Of a stretch of DNA of 18,394 nucleotides, positions 7,693-15,399 are shown one piece after another (within the stretch, counting starts at the first letter, position 1; the number at the start of each line of letters is the position of its first letter). This stretch comes from an uncultured Actinomycetes bacterium (lineage in GTDB: Bacteria; Actinomycetota; Actinomycetes; Nanopelagicales; Nanopelagicaceae). The notes beneath the pieces are model-generated. The model had not been told where the DNA came from. It saw only the letters and a program-made list of their open reading frames with translations, and ran no database searches. The stretch spans positions 1 through 18,394 of the forward strand of contig CAIJHZ010000182.1 in assembly GCA_903820565.1 (NCBI GenBank), written 5' to 3'. The position numbers were made by a program, and so were the translations under genes.

Positions 7693-7722
7693 CTACTTCT
7701 CCTTATAGGTAAATCAACTGGG

Positions 7723-8520
7723 CTATAGCGTTTGGTGTTCGACTTTCGTGACCTCGGGACCTAGAAAACGTCGAGCCAAGGTTTCAAAAGCCTTCGCATC
7801 ACCGGTTGCTAAGAATCTATGAGTTGCTGGGATTGCTGTTTGTGCTCGTAATAAGCCGTTTTCAACCAAATTTCTATATAAATCTTTTGCCGTTTCTTCA
7901 GCACTTGAAACGAGAGTTACGCCTTCTCCCATTACATAGGAAATTACACCGGTCAATAATGGATAGTGAGTGCAACCCAAAACTAAAGTATCAACCTTTG
8001 CATCCATAACAGGTGCTAAATATTCGCGAGCGATCTTTGTAATATCTGCGCCCGAAGTTTCCCCACGTTCCACATACTCGACAAATAATGGGCAGGCGAT
8101 CGAAGTGATCTCTAATTGTGGCGCAGCTGCAAATGCATCGACATACGCCTTTGAATCAATGGTTGCACGAGTTCCGATGACTCCAATTTTTCCTGTTCGA
8201 GTTGCTGCAACCGCTCGACGTACCGCTGGTTGAATAACTTCAATGACTGGAACTGAATAGCGTTCACGCGCATCACGGAGCATTGCGGCCGACGCTGTGT
8301 TACATGCGATAACAATTGCCTTAACGCCTTGCTCAACAAGGAAGTCCATAGTTTCAAGAGCGAATTCACGAACTTCAGCTAATGGACGTGGACCATAAGG
8401 GCCGCGCGCTGTGTCGCCAATATAAAGAGTGGATTCATTGGGAAGTTGATCCAAGATTGCACGTGCAACGGTGAGGCCACCTACACCTGAATCAAATATT
8501 CCAATCGGGGCATCACTCAC
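7723..8520 (-). CDS. murI: Glutamate racemase
   Basis: 265 residues, starting at GTG 8520. It converts L-glutamate to D-glutamate for peptidoglycan stem peptides, in the cytosol and without cofactor. The two catalytic cysteines sit in their usual contexts: IACNTASAA (Cys73) and LGCTHYPLL (Cys183). The N-terminal GIFDSGVGGLTV block supplies Asp10/Ser11, and the IGDTARGPYG block is intact. It lies 27 nt after the DUF2017 gene and 30 nt before rph in the same leftward run. The Shine-Dalgarno sequence is poor: GAGG is too far upstream, and a TAGGCT hexamer ends 6 nt before the GTG, so part of its transcription could be leaderless. Confidence 0.96.
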   Translation of the reverse strand: MSDAPIGIFDSGVGGLTVARAILDQLPNESTLYIGDTARGPYGPRPLAEVREFALETMDFLVEQGVKAIVIACNTASAAMLRDARERYSVPVIEVIQPAVRRAVAATRTGKIGVIGTRATIDSKAYVDAFAAAPQLEITSIACPLFVEYVERGETSGADITKIAREYLAPVMDAKVDTLVLGCTHYPLLTGVISYVMGEGVTLVSSAEETAKDLYRNLVENGLLRAQTAIPATHRFLATGDAKAFETLARRFLGPEVTKVEHQTL

Positions 8521-8526
8521 AGGGCT

Positions 8527-8532
8527 AGCCTA
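8527..8532 (-). promoter_or_regulatory. Possible internal leaderless -10 element before murI
   Basis: On the minus strand TAGGCT fits TANNNT and ends 6 nt before the GTG start of murI, in the 27-nt gap after the DUF2017 gene. No good -35 box is at the right distance. Chance occurrence is quite possible. Confidence 0.22.
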
Positions 8533-8547
8533 CCTCGAGTCAATGCT

Positions 8548-9111
8548 CTATTCAGATTCATCCATGAGCACAGAAATTAAACTTTCCTGCAGCCAGCCAA
8601 GCCAGCTGTACACGGCATAAACGCCACGCATTGGGTCATCTGGGGCTAGTAATTCCAAATCTTCATGCGTGTTTTGTTCAACTCTTAATCGCACACCAAG
8701 TGCAAGACGCACATCATTCATTGCACCAAGCCATGCATTTGCACCATCATGATCGACTTCAACGATTCCATCGACTGCACTCATCAAATACATCCGCATT
8801 GCCATCGCATGAGCCAACTTTTTTTGGCGCAATGTTGATTCTGTGTATCTGCGAAATTCTGATGCATCTACTTGATCTGCATAGGCATTTGGTAACAGGC
8901 GAAGCAGTACTTCATCATCTGGTGGTGTGTCATGCATTGTGATTCCAACCATCGCAGCCAATGGATCATCATTATGATGGTCGACACGTTCTGCTAATAG
9001 TTCAATAATTTGTTCAACTAAATTAGTTAGAACTTCGCGCTCGGATTCAGAAAAATTCGCAAGATACGCATTTTCTCCGTGACGGAAGAAACCATGCTCA
9101 TTTTCTTTCAT
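8548..9111 (-). CDS. DUF2017 family protein
   Basis: 187 residues, mainly helical by composition. This matches the actinobacterial DUF2017 family, whose genes commonly follow clpS; the recognition rests on length, the clpS linkage and blocks such as an N-terminal FFRHGENAYLANFSESEREVL and a C-terminal VYSWLGWLQESLI. Its ATG overlaps the clpS stop by 4 bases (ATGA), a coupling arrangement. No signal peptide or TM segment is visible, so it is probably cytosolic. Its function is not established. The tight link to clpS suggests a role in N-degron/Clp proteolysis, which is inference. Confidence 0.85.
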   Translation of the reverse strand: MKENEHGFFRHGENAYLANFSESEREVLTNLVEQIIELLAERVDHHNDDPLAAMVGITMHDTPPDDEVLLRLLPNAYADQVDASEFRRYTESTLRQKKLAHAMAMRMYLMSAVDGIVEVDHDGANAWLGAMNDVRLALGVRLRVEQNTHEDLELLAPDDPMRGVYAVYSWLGWLQESLISVLMDESE

Positions 9112-9404
9112 ATCGCTTGATCACCACGTTGCAATGTTGCCCATAATCCATATTCATGTAAGCGCGCAACATCGTGTTCCATTTCTTCCCGACTGCCAGT
9201 TGAAACAACTGCCTTACCTTCGGTATGAACCTTCATCATTAACTCATGAGCCTTTTCTCGATTAAATCCAAATAATTCCATCAAAACATATGTCACATAT
9301 GACATTAGATTTACCGGGTCGTCCCACACAATCGTTATCCAAGGTGCATCGCTGCTAAATATTGCTTGAAGCTCTTCTTCGATTTTGTCCTTGACTTTGA
9401 CCAT
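9108..9404 (-). CDS. clpS: ATP-dependent Clp protease adaptor ClpS
   Basis: 98 residues. ClpS delivers proteins with N-terminal destabilising residues to the ClpA/ClpC unfoldase and the ClpP protease. The core is complete: WITIVWDDPVNLMSYVTYVL (the Asp-Asp-Pro-x-Asn of the ligand pocket), FGFNREKAHELMMKVHTEGKAVV with the conserved His60, and the C-terminal HEYGLWATLQ. It starts 2 nt after the stop of the GH18 gene and overlaps the DUF2017 gene by 4 nt. No Shine-Dalgarno sequence lies in front of it, so translation may depend on ribosomes finishing the upstream gene. Confidence 0.95.
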   Translation of the reverse strand: MVKVKDKIEEELQAIFSSDAPWITIVWDDPVNLMSYVTYVLMELFGFNREKAHELMMKVHTEGKAVVSTGSREEMEHDVARLHEYGLWATLQRGDQAI

Positions 9405-9406
9405 GG

Positions 9407-11248
9407 TTATCGAATCACAATCGCAAATTGTTCAGAAGCAATGTCACCGCTCACTTGGATGCGCATCGTTATAACACCTCGCTTTAGTTCAGTCGCAGTA
9501 AATGTGAATAACCCATTTAAATCCGATACAGAAGCAACCCCAACATTTTGCCACTTACCATTAATATTTTTCTGCAAATTGGCAGTCTTTCCAATTAATT
9601 TAGGTAACAACTGGGCTTTAATTGCAAAGGCGGTTCCCCTGGATACAGACACTGGCCGATCTATTTGAATTAAAGACTTAACTAGAATTTTTTCTTCGAT
9701 ACTCACTGATTCTGAACGTTCCCAGGTTCCAGCGGTGATTAAGCGAATGGAAGCATTTGCTCCTAATGTCATGGGAGTTACAACGGTTCCATCATTTGTA
9801 GTTACTAAATCGGCAATTTTTGTCCACGTTGATTCGTTCGTACGTTTTAGTTCCAGAGTTACCGTTAGCCCGGCGATTGGTGTCTTATCTTTCAAAGTGA
9901 ACACACCTTTCACGGTAAATAGGTTTCCATAGTAAATAGAACCTTGGTCAACCTTTTCAAGTGTCATCGTGTTCACTACAGGATCAGGGGCAATGGCAAG
10001 TGCAGCGTTTCGAATTTGTGTTGTTGCTGCGACTTCTTCCATACCGAGCGTCCAGATCGCAGCGCCACCAATGCGATATTTCGCGACTAATCCCATTCGG
10101 TCTGCATAACTGCGCGCATTTTGGTACCAAACAGTTCGGTTTACTGTGCAAGCTGTTGATGCACCTGTTGCAGACAATCCGTTATAGCTCTGGGTGTAAC
10201 TATAGGTTGCTTCACTATATTGCTCATTAAATGTCGGAACTGCTCCATCTATTGCAGCCTTTGCCTCTGCATAATTCATTTTAAATGTTGCAGCTTTTGC
10301 GCCACCAATTAATCCAGGTGGTGCTGAAGTTGGGCACTTTCCCTTTACTGATGTAATCCAATCGCGCCCATATCCCGGTAATCCCATATAAACCTTCGAT
10401 GCAGGCATGACGCTAATTGCATATTGAATAGTTTTTTCAGTCCACGACAAAGGGCCCATCGGGCCAGGTTTTGCTACCGAAAAGTCATACGTCATTATTC
10501 GAAGTCGATCAATGCTGCTTGCAATATCTGCCCATGCATATACGTAGTAACCCTTTTGCGCTTCATTTGGGTTGTAAAGATATGGAGTTGAGACTGACAG
10601 CAATTTATTATTCGCGTGCAATGCAACACTTAATTCCTTGATGAAGCTAATCCATCGCGGCGCAGTTTTACTCCAAGAAGTATTTCCATCGACAAATGCA
10701 AAACCTTCATAATCAAGATCAATCCCGTCAAAGTTATTTTTGATCACTAGATCTACTATTGTTTTCACAAGTGTTGTACGAGTTGTGGCATTGGATAAAT
10801 ACCCAGAAAGAACTAATTTGTCCGTACCATCCGTCATAGTCGGAATAACTTGTAGGCCGGCTCGGCGCATCAAACAAACAGTATCTGCCATTGGCCATGA
10901 AGGGTTGCCAGTTACATAATCATCACGAATTACCGTTGGACTTTTCAAACTAAACCAAAATGGCATTACTTCTTTCATTAAATCTTTATTTGCAAAAAGA
11001 TATGAACTTTCAATTGCCTGATTTTCAACAGAGCCATATTGAGATGCATCGCAAATTACTGGTTGTCCCGCCACATTAGGTGCCGCCGATGGAAGTTTAC
11101 GAACTAATGGAAGAACTGTTTTAACAGAGTAATAAGGAATCCAACCGGACAAAACCTTTCGCGGTTCTTTATCCGCTGCTTGTAATGGCTGCACTGCTGC
11201 GGTAAATAGTAAAAGTAGTGAAAGTGCGAAGCCAATCCTGCGCTTCAT
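9407..11248 (-). CDS. Secreted glycoside hydrolase family 18 protein with C-terminal Ig-like domains
   Basis: 613 residues. Residues 1-25 form a signal peptide (MKRR, a hydrophobic core, LQAA). The catalytic TIM-barrel domain (about 32-425) has the GH18 signature FDGIDLDYEGF, with DxxDxDxE ending in the proton-donor Glu181, plus the supporting blocks GWIPYY, RIMTYDF and VYMGLPGYGRDW. The rest (about 430-613) looks like one or two beta-sandwich domains with strand patterns such as GNLFTVKGVFTL and RGTAFAIKAQLLP. It resembles the YaaH/cortex-type and chitinase-like GH18 enzymes that cut beta-1,4-linked GlcNAc polymers (chitin or peptidoglycan). The substrate cannot be decided from sequence. It sits 2 nt after the DUF3039 gene and 2 nt before clpS, so it is part of the run. 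A cell-wall-linked role is suggested by murI nearby. Confidence 0.88.
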   Translation of the reverse strand: MKRRIGFALSLLLLFTAAVQPLQAADKEPRKVLSGWIPYYSVKTVLPLVRKLPSAAPNVAGQPVICDASQYGSVENQAIESSYLFANKDLMKEVMPFWFSLKSPTVIRDDYVTGNPSWPMADTVCLMRRAGLQVIPTMTDGTDKLVLSGYLSNATTRTTLVKTIVDLVIKNNFDGIDLDYEGFAFVDGNTSWSKTAPRWISFIKELSVALHANNKLLSVSTPYLYNPNEAQKGYYVYAWADIASSIDRLRIMTYDFSVAKPGPMGPLSWTEKTIQYAISVMPASKVYMGLPGYGRDWITSVKGKCPTSAPPGLIGGAKAATFKMNYAEAKAAIDGAVPTFNEQYSEATYSYTQSYNGLSATGASTACTVNRTVWYQNARSYADRMGLVAKYRIGGAAIWTLGMEEVAATTQIRNAALAIAPDPVVNTMTLEKVDQGSIYYGNLFTVKGVFTLKDKTPIAGLTVTLELKRTNESTWTKIADLVTTNDGTVVTPMTLGANASIRLITAGTWERSESVSIEEKILVKSLIQIDRPVSVSRGTAFAIKAQLLPKLIGKTANLQKNINGKWQNVGVASVSDLNGLFTFTATELKRGVITMRIQVSGDIASEQFAIVIR

Positions 11249-11250
11249 TC

Positions 11251-11538
11251 TTATTTATCTTCGGATGTAGGTGTGTCGTCAGGTGCTGGTTTCAATCCTG
11301 CATAAATTTCCTTGCAGGTCGGACAGATTGGATACTTTTCAGGATCCCGAGATGGAGTCCATTTCTTTCCGCACAGTGCTTTTACAGCCTTTCCAGAAAC
11401 TGCTGATTCAAGGATCTTCTCTTTCTTCACATAATGTGAGAATCGATCATGTCCACCATCATCTTCGAGGAGTTCTTCGGATGGGCGGGTCAGCAGATCG
11501 GTGTCACCGTCTGTTCCGATTTTCTTAAAGAGGCCCAT
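11251..11538 (-). CDS. DUF3039 family small protein, probable zinc-binding
   Basis: 95 residues from the ATG at 11538. The frame runs on to 11718, but the extra N-terminus overlaps argF on the other strand and does not resemble the family. The body is typical of actinobacterial DUF3039: an acidic segment, then DRFSHYVKKEKILESAVSGK, ALCGKKWTPSRDPEKYPICPTCKEIYAGL. The Cys in ALCG plus the CPTC pair suggest a small metal site. It is cytosolic and its function is not known. It is the first gene of the leftward run and divergent from argF. A TATTCT hexamer (complement of 11549-11554) lies 10 nt before its ATG; no Shine-Dalgarno sequence is visible. Confidence 0.85.
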   Translation of the reverse strand: MGLFKKIGTDGDTDLLTRPSEELLEDDGGHDRFSHYVKKEKILESAVSGKAVKALCGKKWTPSRDPEKYPICPTCKEIYAGLKPAPDDTPTSEDK

Positions 11539-11579
11539 GAGGTGGATAAGAATACCTTCGAGCACCTCAAAAATACGGG

Positions 11580-11591
11580 TAGAATTCACAA
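11580..11591 (+). promoter_or_regulatory. Candidate leaderless -10 element for argF
   Basis: TAGAAT at 11580-11585 is a near-consensus -10 box preceded by GGG and ends 6 nt before the argF ATG at 11592. No Shine-Dalgarno sequence lies before argF. A weak -35 candidate, TTCGAG (11557-11562), lies 17 nt upstream. The arrangement predicts a leaderless mRNA starting at the A of ATG. Confidence 0.55.
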
Positions 11592-12536
11592 ATGAAGGAC
11601 TTACTACGAACCGAGCACTTGAGCCGCGCCGATGTCGAATTATTGCTGTCGACTGCTGCTGAGTTCGCCGAGAATCCACTTCGTTCGCATACAGCTTTAG
11701 CAAATAAGTCCGTCGCAATTTATATGACTAAGCCTTCAACCCGGACCCGTCTGTCATCCGAAACTGCTGTTGCACACCTTGGCGGAACTCCAATTTTTAT
11801 TCGGGGAGATGAATTGCAGTTGGGCCGTGGTGAAACAATTGCGGATACCGCAAAAATAATTAGTGGTTATTGCAGTGCATTAATTATTCGAACATTCGCT
11901 CAAGCAGATGTTGACGAACTTGGTGCTAATGCATCAATTCCAGTTATTAACGCTTTAACAGATGAAGATCACCCAACGCAGTTACTTGCCGACTGGTTAA
12001 CAATTCGTGAAAACTTTGGAACAGATATTGCGGGTCGCAAATTTGTTTATCTTGGTGACGGAAACAATATGTCACATGCTTGGTTGCTCATGGGAGCAAT
12101 CATGGGAGCGCACGTTGTTGCAGCAACACCTAGCGGTAAATGGGCACCAGATCCTGTTGTTGTAGCTGTTGCAAAAAATATTGCAGCACACAGTGGTGGA
12201 AAAGTTGAAGTTACGCATGACCCAGAAGCTGCAGCCAAAGATGCATCAGTTCTTTACACAGATGTTTGGATGTCAATGGGAGATTCAGAAGCAGATCGCG
12301 CAGAAAAGGTGCCAGCACTCTCACCCTTTGCAGTAACTGAAAACCTCATGAAATTAACGAGCAAGGATTCGCTGTTCATGCATTGTTTACCTGCTCATCG
12401 CGGTGAAGAAGTAGAGGCATCTGTAATCGATGGCCCACGTTCAGTTGTGTGGCGAGAGGCTTACCATCGCCGAACAACAATCCAAGCGATTCTCTATCAC
12501 CTAATAAAAGGTGACTTGAAGGGTTCCACCCACTAA
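11592..12536 (+). CDS. argF: Ornithine carbamoyltransferase
   Basis: 314 residues. It transfers the carbamoyl group from carbamoyl phosphate to ornithine to give citrulline in arginine synthesis; it is a cytosolic trimer. The carbamoyl-phosphate motif STRTR is at 49-53, HPTQ at 127-130, the ornithine loop with SMG at 228-230 (distinguishing it from aspartate carbamoyltransferase), and HCLPAHR with the catalytic Cys265 at 264-270. No other arginine gene is in the window, so argF stands apart from an argCJBD-type cluster. It is divergent from the DUF3039 gene with a 53-nt gap. Its TAA stop lies inside the -10 box of pntAA. An anabolic rather than catabolic (arcB) enzyme is likely, since no arc genes are present, but the window alone cannot exclude the latter. 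Confidence 0.94.
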   Translation: MKDLLRTEHLSRADVELLLSTAAEFAENPLRSHTALANKSVAIYMTKPSTRTRLSSETAVAHLGGTPIFIRGDELQLGRGETIADTAKIISGYCSALIIRTFAQADVDELGANASIPVINALTDEDHPTQLLADWLTIRENFGTDIAGRKFVYLGDGNNMSHAWLLMGAIMGAHVVAATPSGKWAPDPVVVAVAKNIAAHSGGKVEVTHDPEAAAKDASVLYTDVWMSMGDSEADRAEKVPALSPFAVTENLMKLTSKDSLFMHCLPAHRGEEVEASVIDGPRSVVWREAYHRRTTIQAILYHLIKGDLKGSTH

Positions 12537-12546
12537 CATTTGGCTC
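12511..12546 (+). promoter_or_regulatory. Candidate leaderless promoter of pntAA, overlapping the argF stop codon
   Basis: GTGACT (12511-12516), a 17-nt spacer and TAACAT (12534-12539) form a promoter; the -10 box ends 7 nt before the ATG at 12547. The first three bases of the -10 box are the argF stop codon TAA. No Shine-Dalgarno sequence lies before the ATG. Confidence 0.5.
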
Positions 12547-13668
12547 ATGCGCGTAGCCGTTCCAAAAGAAATTAGAGCTGGAGAAAAGCGCGTTGCGCTA
12601 GTTCCAGACATCATCAATAAGCTGACTCGACTAGGACTCGATGTAACAATCGAATCTGGTGCGGGAGCTCATTCACAAGCAACCGATGCTGATTTCACAA
12701 CAGCCGGTGCCACTGTTAAGCAAGGCGATGTTCTTGCAGATGCAGATGTAATCCTTTCTGTTCAGCCGCTTACTGCACAACAAATGGCCACCTTAAAAAA
12801 GGGCGCAATTACAATTTCTTTCTTGTCTCCAGTTACCGCAGTTGATTCAATTGAAGCTGCTGCGACAGCTGGTGTTACCGCGTTTTCACTTGAACTTGTT
12901 CCTCGCATTTCGCGCGCGCAATCTATGGATGCGTTAACTTCGCAAGCACTGTGTGCGGGATATCGCGCCGCTATTGTCGGATCCGAACTTTCTCCACGAT
13001 TTTTTCCAATGTTGATGACCGCTGCAGGAACTGTTACTCCAGCACAGGTATTGGTTCTTGGTGCAGGAGTTGCTGGTTTGCAAGCGATTGCAACATCGCG
13101 CCGATTAGGAGCTGTTGTTTCTGCTTACGATGTACGCCCGGCATCTGCTGATGAAGTTCGTTCTATGGGTGCATCTTTTATTGAGTTAGAACTTGAAGCA
13201 CTTGAAGGTGCGGGCGGATATGCACGCGAGATGACCGAAGATCGTGCCGCAAAGCAACGCGAACTTTTGACTCCATACATTGCAAAATCTCATGTTGTTA
13301 TTACAACGGCAGCAGTGCCTGGTCGCCAAGCACCACGCCTAATGACTCAAGCAATGGTCGATGCAATGGCGCCCGGAACAATAATCGTTGACTTAGCTGC
13401 TGAAACTGGTGGCAATGTTGAAGGATCAAAACCAGGTGAAATTGTTGAAACTGCCGGAGGTGTTCGAATCTGGGGTGGCAAAGATGTACCGAGCCAACTT
13501 CCATTCCACGCATCGTTCTTGTATTCCCGAAACGTAGTGAATCTATTGTCACTATTTACTGTCCCTGCCAAAGATGACCAAAAAGTGGCCTTTAACCTTG
13601 ATTTTGAGGATGAAATTATTAATGGTGCCGCAGTCACGCATGGCGGATCACGAAGAGGATCTCAGTAA
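12547..13668 (+). CDS. pntAA: NAD(P) transhydrogenase subunit alpha, part 1 (PntAA)
   Basis: 373 residues. This is the NAD(H)-binding domain I of proton-translocating transhydrogenase, which moves hydride from NADH to NADP+ using inward proton flow. It opens with MRVAVPKEIRAGEKRVALVP, typical of the AlaDH/PNT family. The NAD-binding Rossmann motif GAGVAG lies at 172-177, with AYDVRP at the end of the following strand. There are no TM segments; they are carried by the separate PntAB subunit. This three-gene form is usual in Actinobacteria and alphaproteobacteria. The stop TAA shares its last base with the pntAB ATG. Confidence 0.94.
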   Translation: MRVAVPKEIRAGEKRVALVPDIINKLTRLGLDVTIESGAGAHSQATDADFTTAGATVKQGDVLADADVILSVQPLTAQQMATLKKGAITISFLSPVTAVDSIEAAATAGVTAFSLELVPRISRAQSMDALTSQALCAGYRAAIVGSELSPRFFPMLMTAAGTVTPAQVLVLGAGVAGLQAIATSRRLGAVVSAYDVRPASADEVRSMGASFIELELEALEGAGGYAREMTEDRAAKQRELLTPYIAKSHVVITTAAVPGRQAPRLMTQAMVDAMAPGTIIVDLAAETGGNVEGSKPGEIVETAGGVRIWGGKDVPSQLPFHASFLYSRNVVNLLSLFTVPAKDDQKVAFNLDFEDEIINGAAVTHGGSRRGSQ

Positions 13669-13949
13669 TGGAACCGATGGCGATTGTTTCGATTTTCGTT
13701 CTCTCTGTCTTTGTCGGCTTTGAGGTTGTTTCAAAGGTGTCCTCAACTTTGCACACACCACTTATGTCAGGTGCCAATGCGATTCACGGAGTTATTTTGG
13801 TTGGTGCGATCATCGTGGCCGATCACAGTAAAACAAATCTTGAACTTGGACTTGCGGTCACTGCAATTATTTTGGCCACTATCAATATGGTTGGTGGATT
13901 TGTAGTAACCGATCGAATGCTTGAGATGTTCAAGGGAAATAAGAAATGA
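13668..13949 (+). CDS. pntAB: NAD(P) transhydrogenase subunit alpha, part 2 (PntAB)
   Basis: 93 residues with three hydrophobic segments: the small membrane subunit that supplies part of the proton channel. The conserved block GFEVVSKVSSTLHTPLMSGANAIHG is present and is diagnostic of this subunit. GAGGA lies about 9 nt before the ATG, inside pntAA. It overlaps pntAA by one base (TAATG) and pntB by four (ATGA), so the three subunits are probably made in coupled fashion. Confidence 0.95.
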   Translation: MEPMAIVSIFVLSVFVGFEVVSKVSSTLHTPLMSGANAIHGVILVGAIIVADHSKTNLELGLAVTAIILATINMVGGFVVTDRMLEMFKGNKK

Positions 13950-15337
13950 GTCGCACTCTGTATGACCTCATCGGTTTAGCAGCAGGAGTTGCCTTCATCC
14001 TTGCGCTAAAAGGTTTGTCACATCCAAAGACTGCCCGACGCGGTAACTTAATTGGTGCCTTTGGTGCAACGCTTGCAACATTGGTCGTTTTCTTCTACTC
14101 AAACCCAGGTTCATCTCTTCCACTTAATAATCTTGGGTGGATCCTTGGAGCAATGGTCATTGGTTTAGTTATTGGTGTACCTGCTGCCCGTAAAGTTCAA
14201 ATGACTCAGATGCCTCAACTTGTTGCACTATTTAATGGTGTTGGTGGTGGCGCAGCAGCTTTGGTTGCAATCGTTGAATACTTGAATCTTGGCGCAGAGG
14301 CAACCACAGCCGAAGTTGTCTTTACTGTGTTTACAGTAATTGTTGGTTGCGTTTCATTCAGCGGATCAGTGATTACCTTTATGAAGCTTCAAGAATTGAT
14401 GACTACTCGCCCAGTAATTTTCCCTGCGGGTCGCTTTGTTATCGCTGCGACCTTGGCATCTGTACTGGGCGTTGGCGGATGGGTTGTTAACTCACTTGGC
14501 ACTACCCCGCTATTGATTTTGGCTGGTCTGTCACTGCTATTCGGAATCTTGTTTGTGCTTCCTGTTGGTGGCGCAGATGTTCCAATTGTTATCTCACTTC
14601 TTAACGCCTTCACTGGCTTAACTGTGGCTGCAAGTGGTTACGTATTAGATTCAACTTTGTTGATCGTTGCCGGAACTTTGGTTGGAGCATCAGGAACAAT
14701 CTTGACGCGCAAAATGGCCGAAGCTATGGGACGTTCATTATTTGGCACTTTGTTTGGTGCCTTTACTGCAAAGGCACAAGATTCGTCAGGTGACGCCGAA
14801 GAGCGTCCGGTTAAGTCAGGCTCACCAGATGATGTCGCAATCTTGCTTAACTATGCACGCCGCGTTGTCATCGTTCCAGGATTCGGATTAGCTGTTGCGC
14901 AAGCACAGCACACAGTTCGCGAACTAGCTGACTTAATGATTTCTAAAGGCATTGATGTTGCCTACGGTATTCACCCAGTTGCAGGTCGCATGCCAGGACA
15001 CATGAACGTTCTTCTTGCCGAAGCAAATGTTCCATACGATCAATTGCTTGAAATGGATGAAGTAAATCCAACATTTGGTCAAACAGATGTTGCAATCGTG
15101 ATCGGCGCTAACGATGTTGTTAACCCTGCAGCACAAACGACTCCTGGTTGCCCAATTTATGGAATGCCAATTCTTGAAGTTAACAATGCGGCCAACATCA
15201 TCTTCTTAAAGCGTTCTATGCGCCCAGGCTTTGCTGGCATTGAAAACGAACTCTTGTACGATCCAAAGACAATGCTTTTGTTCGGTGATGCAAAGGCCTC
15301 ATTGACCAAGGTTGTCTCTGCACTCAAAGCTCTTTAA
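13946..15337 (+). CDS. pntB: NAD(P) transhydrogenase subunit beta (PntB)
   Basis: 463 residues, full length. Residues 1-275 hold about eight or nine TM segments that complete the proton path; about 290-463 form the NADP(H)-binding domain III. The NADP motif reads GFGLAVAQAQ at 312-321 (the usual form is GYG, so one aromatic swap), followed by HPVAGRMPGHMNVLLAEA, the GANDVVNPAA block and KRSMRPGFAGIENELLY. AAGGGA upstream of the ATG serves as Shine-Dalgarno. With PntAA and PntAB it makes NADPH at the expense of proton motive force. In light-harvesting freshwater Actinobacteria that force may come partly from rhodopsin, but no rhodopsin gene is in this window. Confidence 0.95.
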   Translation: MSRTLYDLIGLAAGVAFILALKGLSHPKTARRGNLIGAFGATLATLVVFFYSNPGSSLPLNNLGWILGAMVIGLVIGVPAARKVQMTQMPQLVALFNGVGGGAAALVAIVEYLNLGAEATTAEVVFTVFTVIVGCVSFSGSVITFMKLQELMTTRPVIFPAGRFVIAATLASVLGVGGWVVNSLGTTPLLILAGLSLLFGILFVLPVGGADVPIVISLLNAFTGLTVAASGYVLDSTLLIVAGTLVGASGTILTRKMAEAMGRSLFGTLFGAFTAKAQDSSGDAEERPVKSGSPDDVAILLNYARRVVIVPGFGLAVAQAQHTVRELADLMISKGIDVAYGIHPVAGRMPGHMNVLLAEANVPYDQLLEMDEVNPTFGQTDVAIVIGANDVVNPAAQTTPGCPIYGMPILEVNNAANIIFLKRSMRPGFAGIENELLYDPKTMLLFGDAKASLTKVVSALKAL

Positions 15338-15345
15338 TTCAAGAG

Positions 15346-15374
15346 TTGCAAGTAGTTGAATGTTCAATTACCCT
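15346..15374 (+). promoter_or_regulatory. Pirin promoter with inverted-repeat operator in the spacer
   Basis: TTGCAA (15346-15351), a 17-nt spacer and TACCCT (15369-15374) make a good promoter. The spacer contains a perfect inverted repeat, TTGAA-TG-TTCAA (15356-15367), where a bound dimer would block RNA polymerase. The repeat resembles operators of MarR-type redox or ligand sensors; the identity of the regulator is inference. Confidence 0.55.
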
Positions 15375-15399
15375 TAGAGCCTGAACTAAGGAGAGTCCA

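Noticed and set aside
11539..11718. N-terminal extension of the DUF3039 protein to 155 residues
   Set aside because: The extension is antisense to the argF start and covers its promoter; family members begin near the MGLFKK-type segment, so the ATG at 11538 is preferred.
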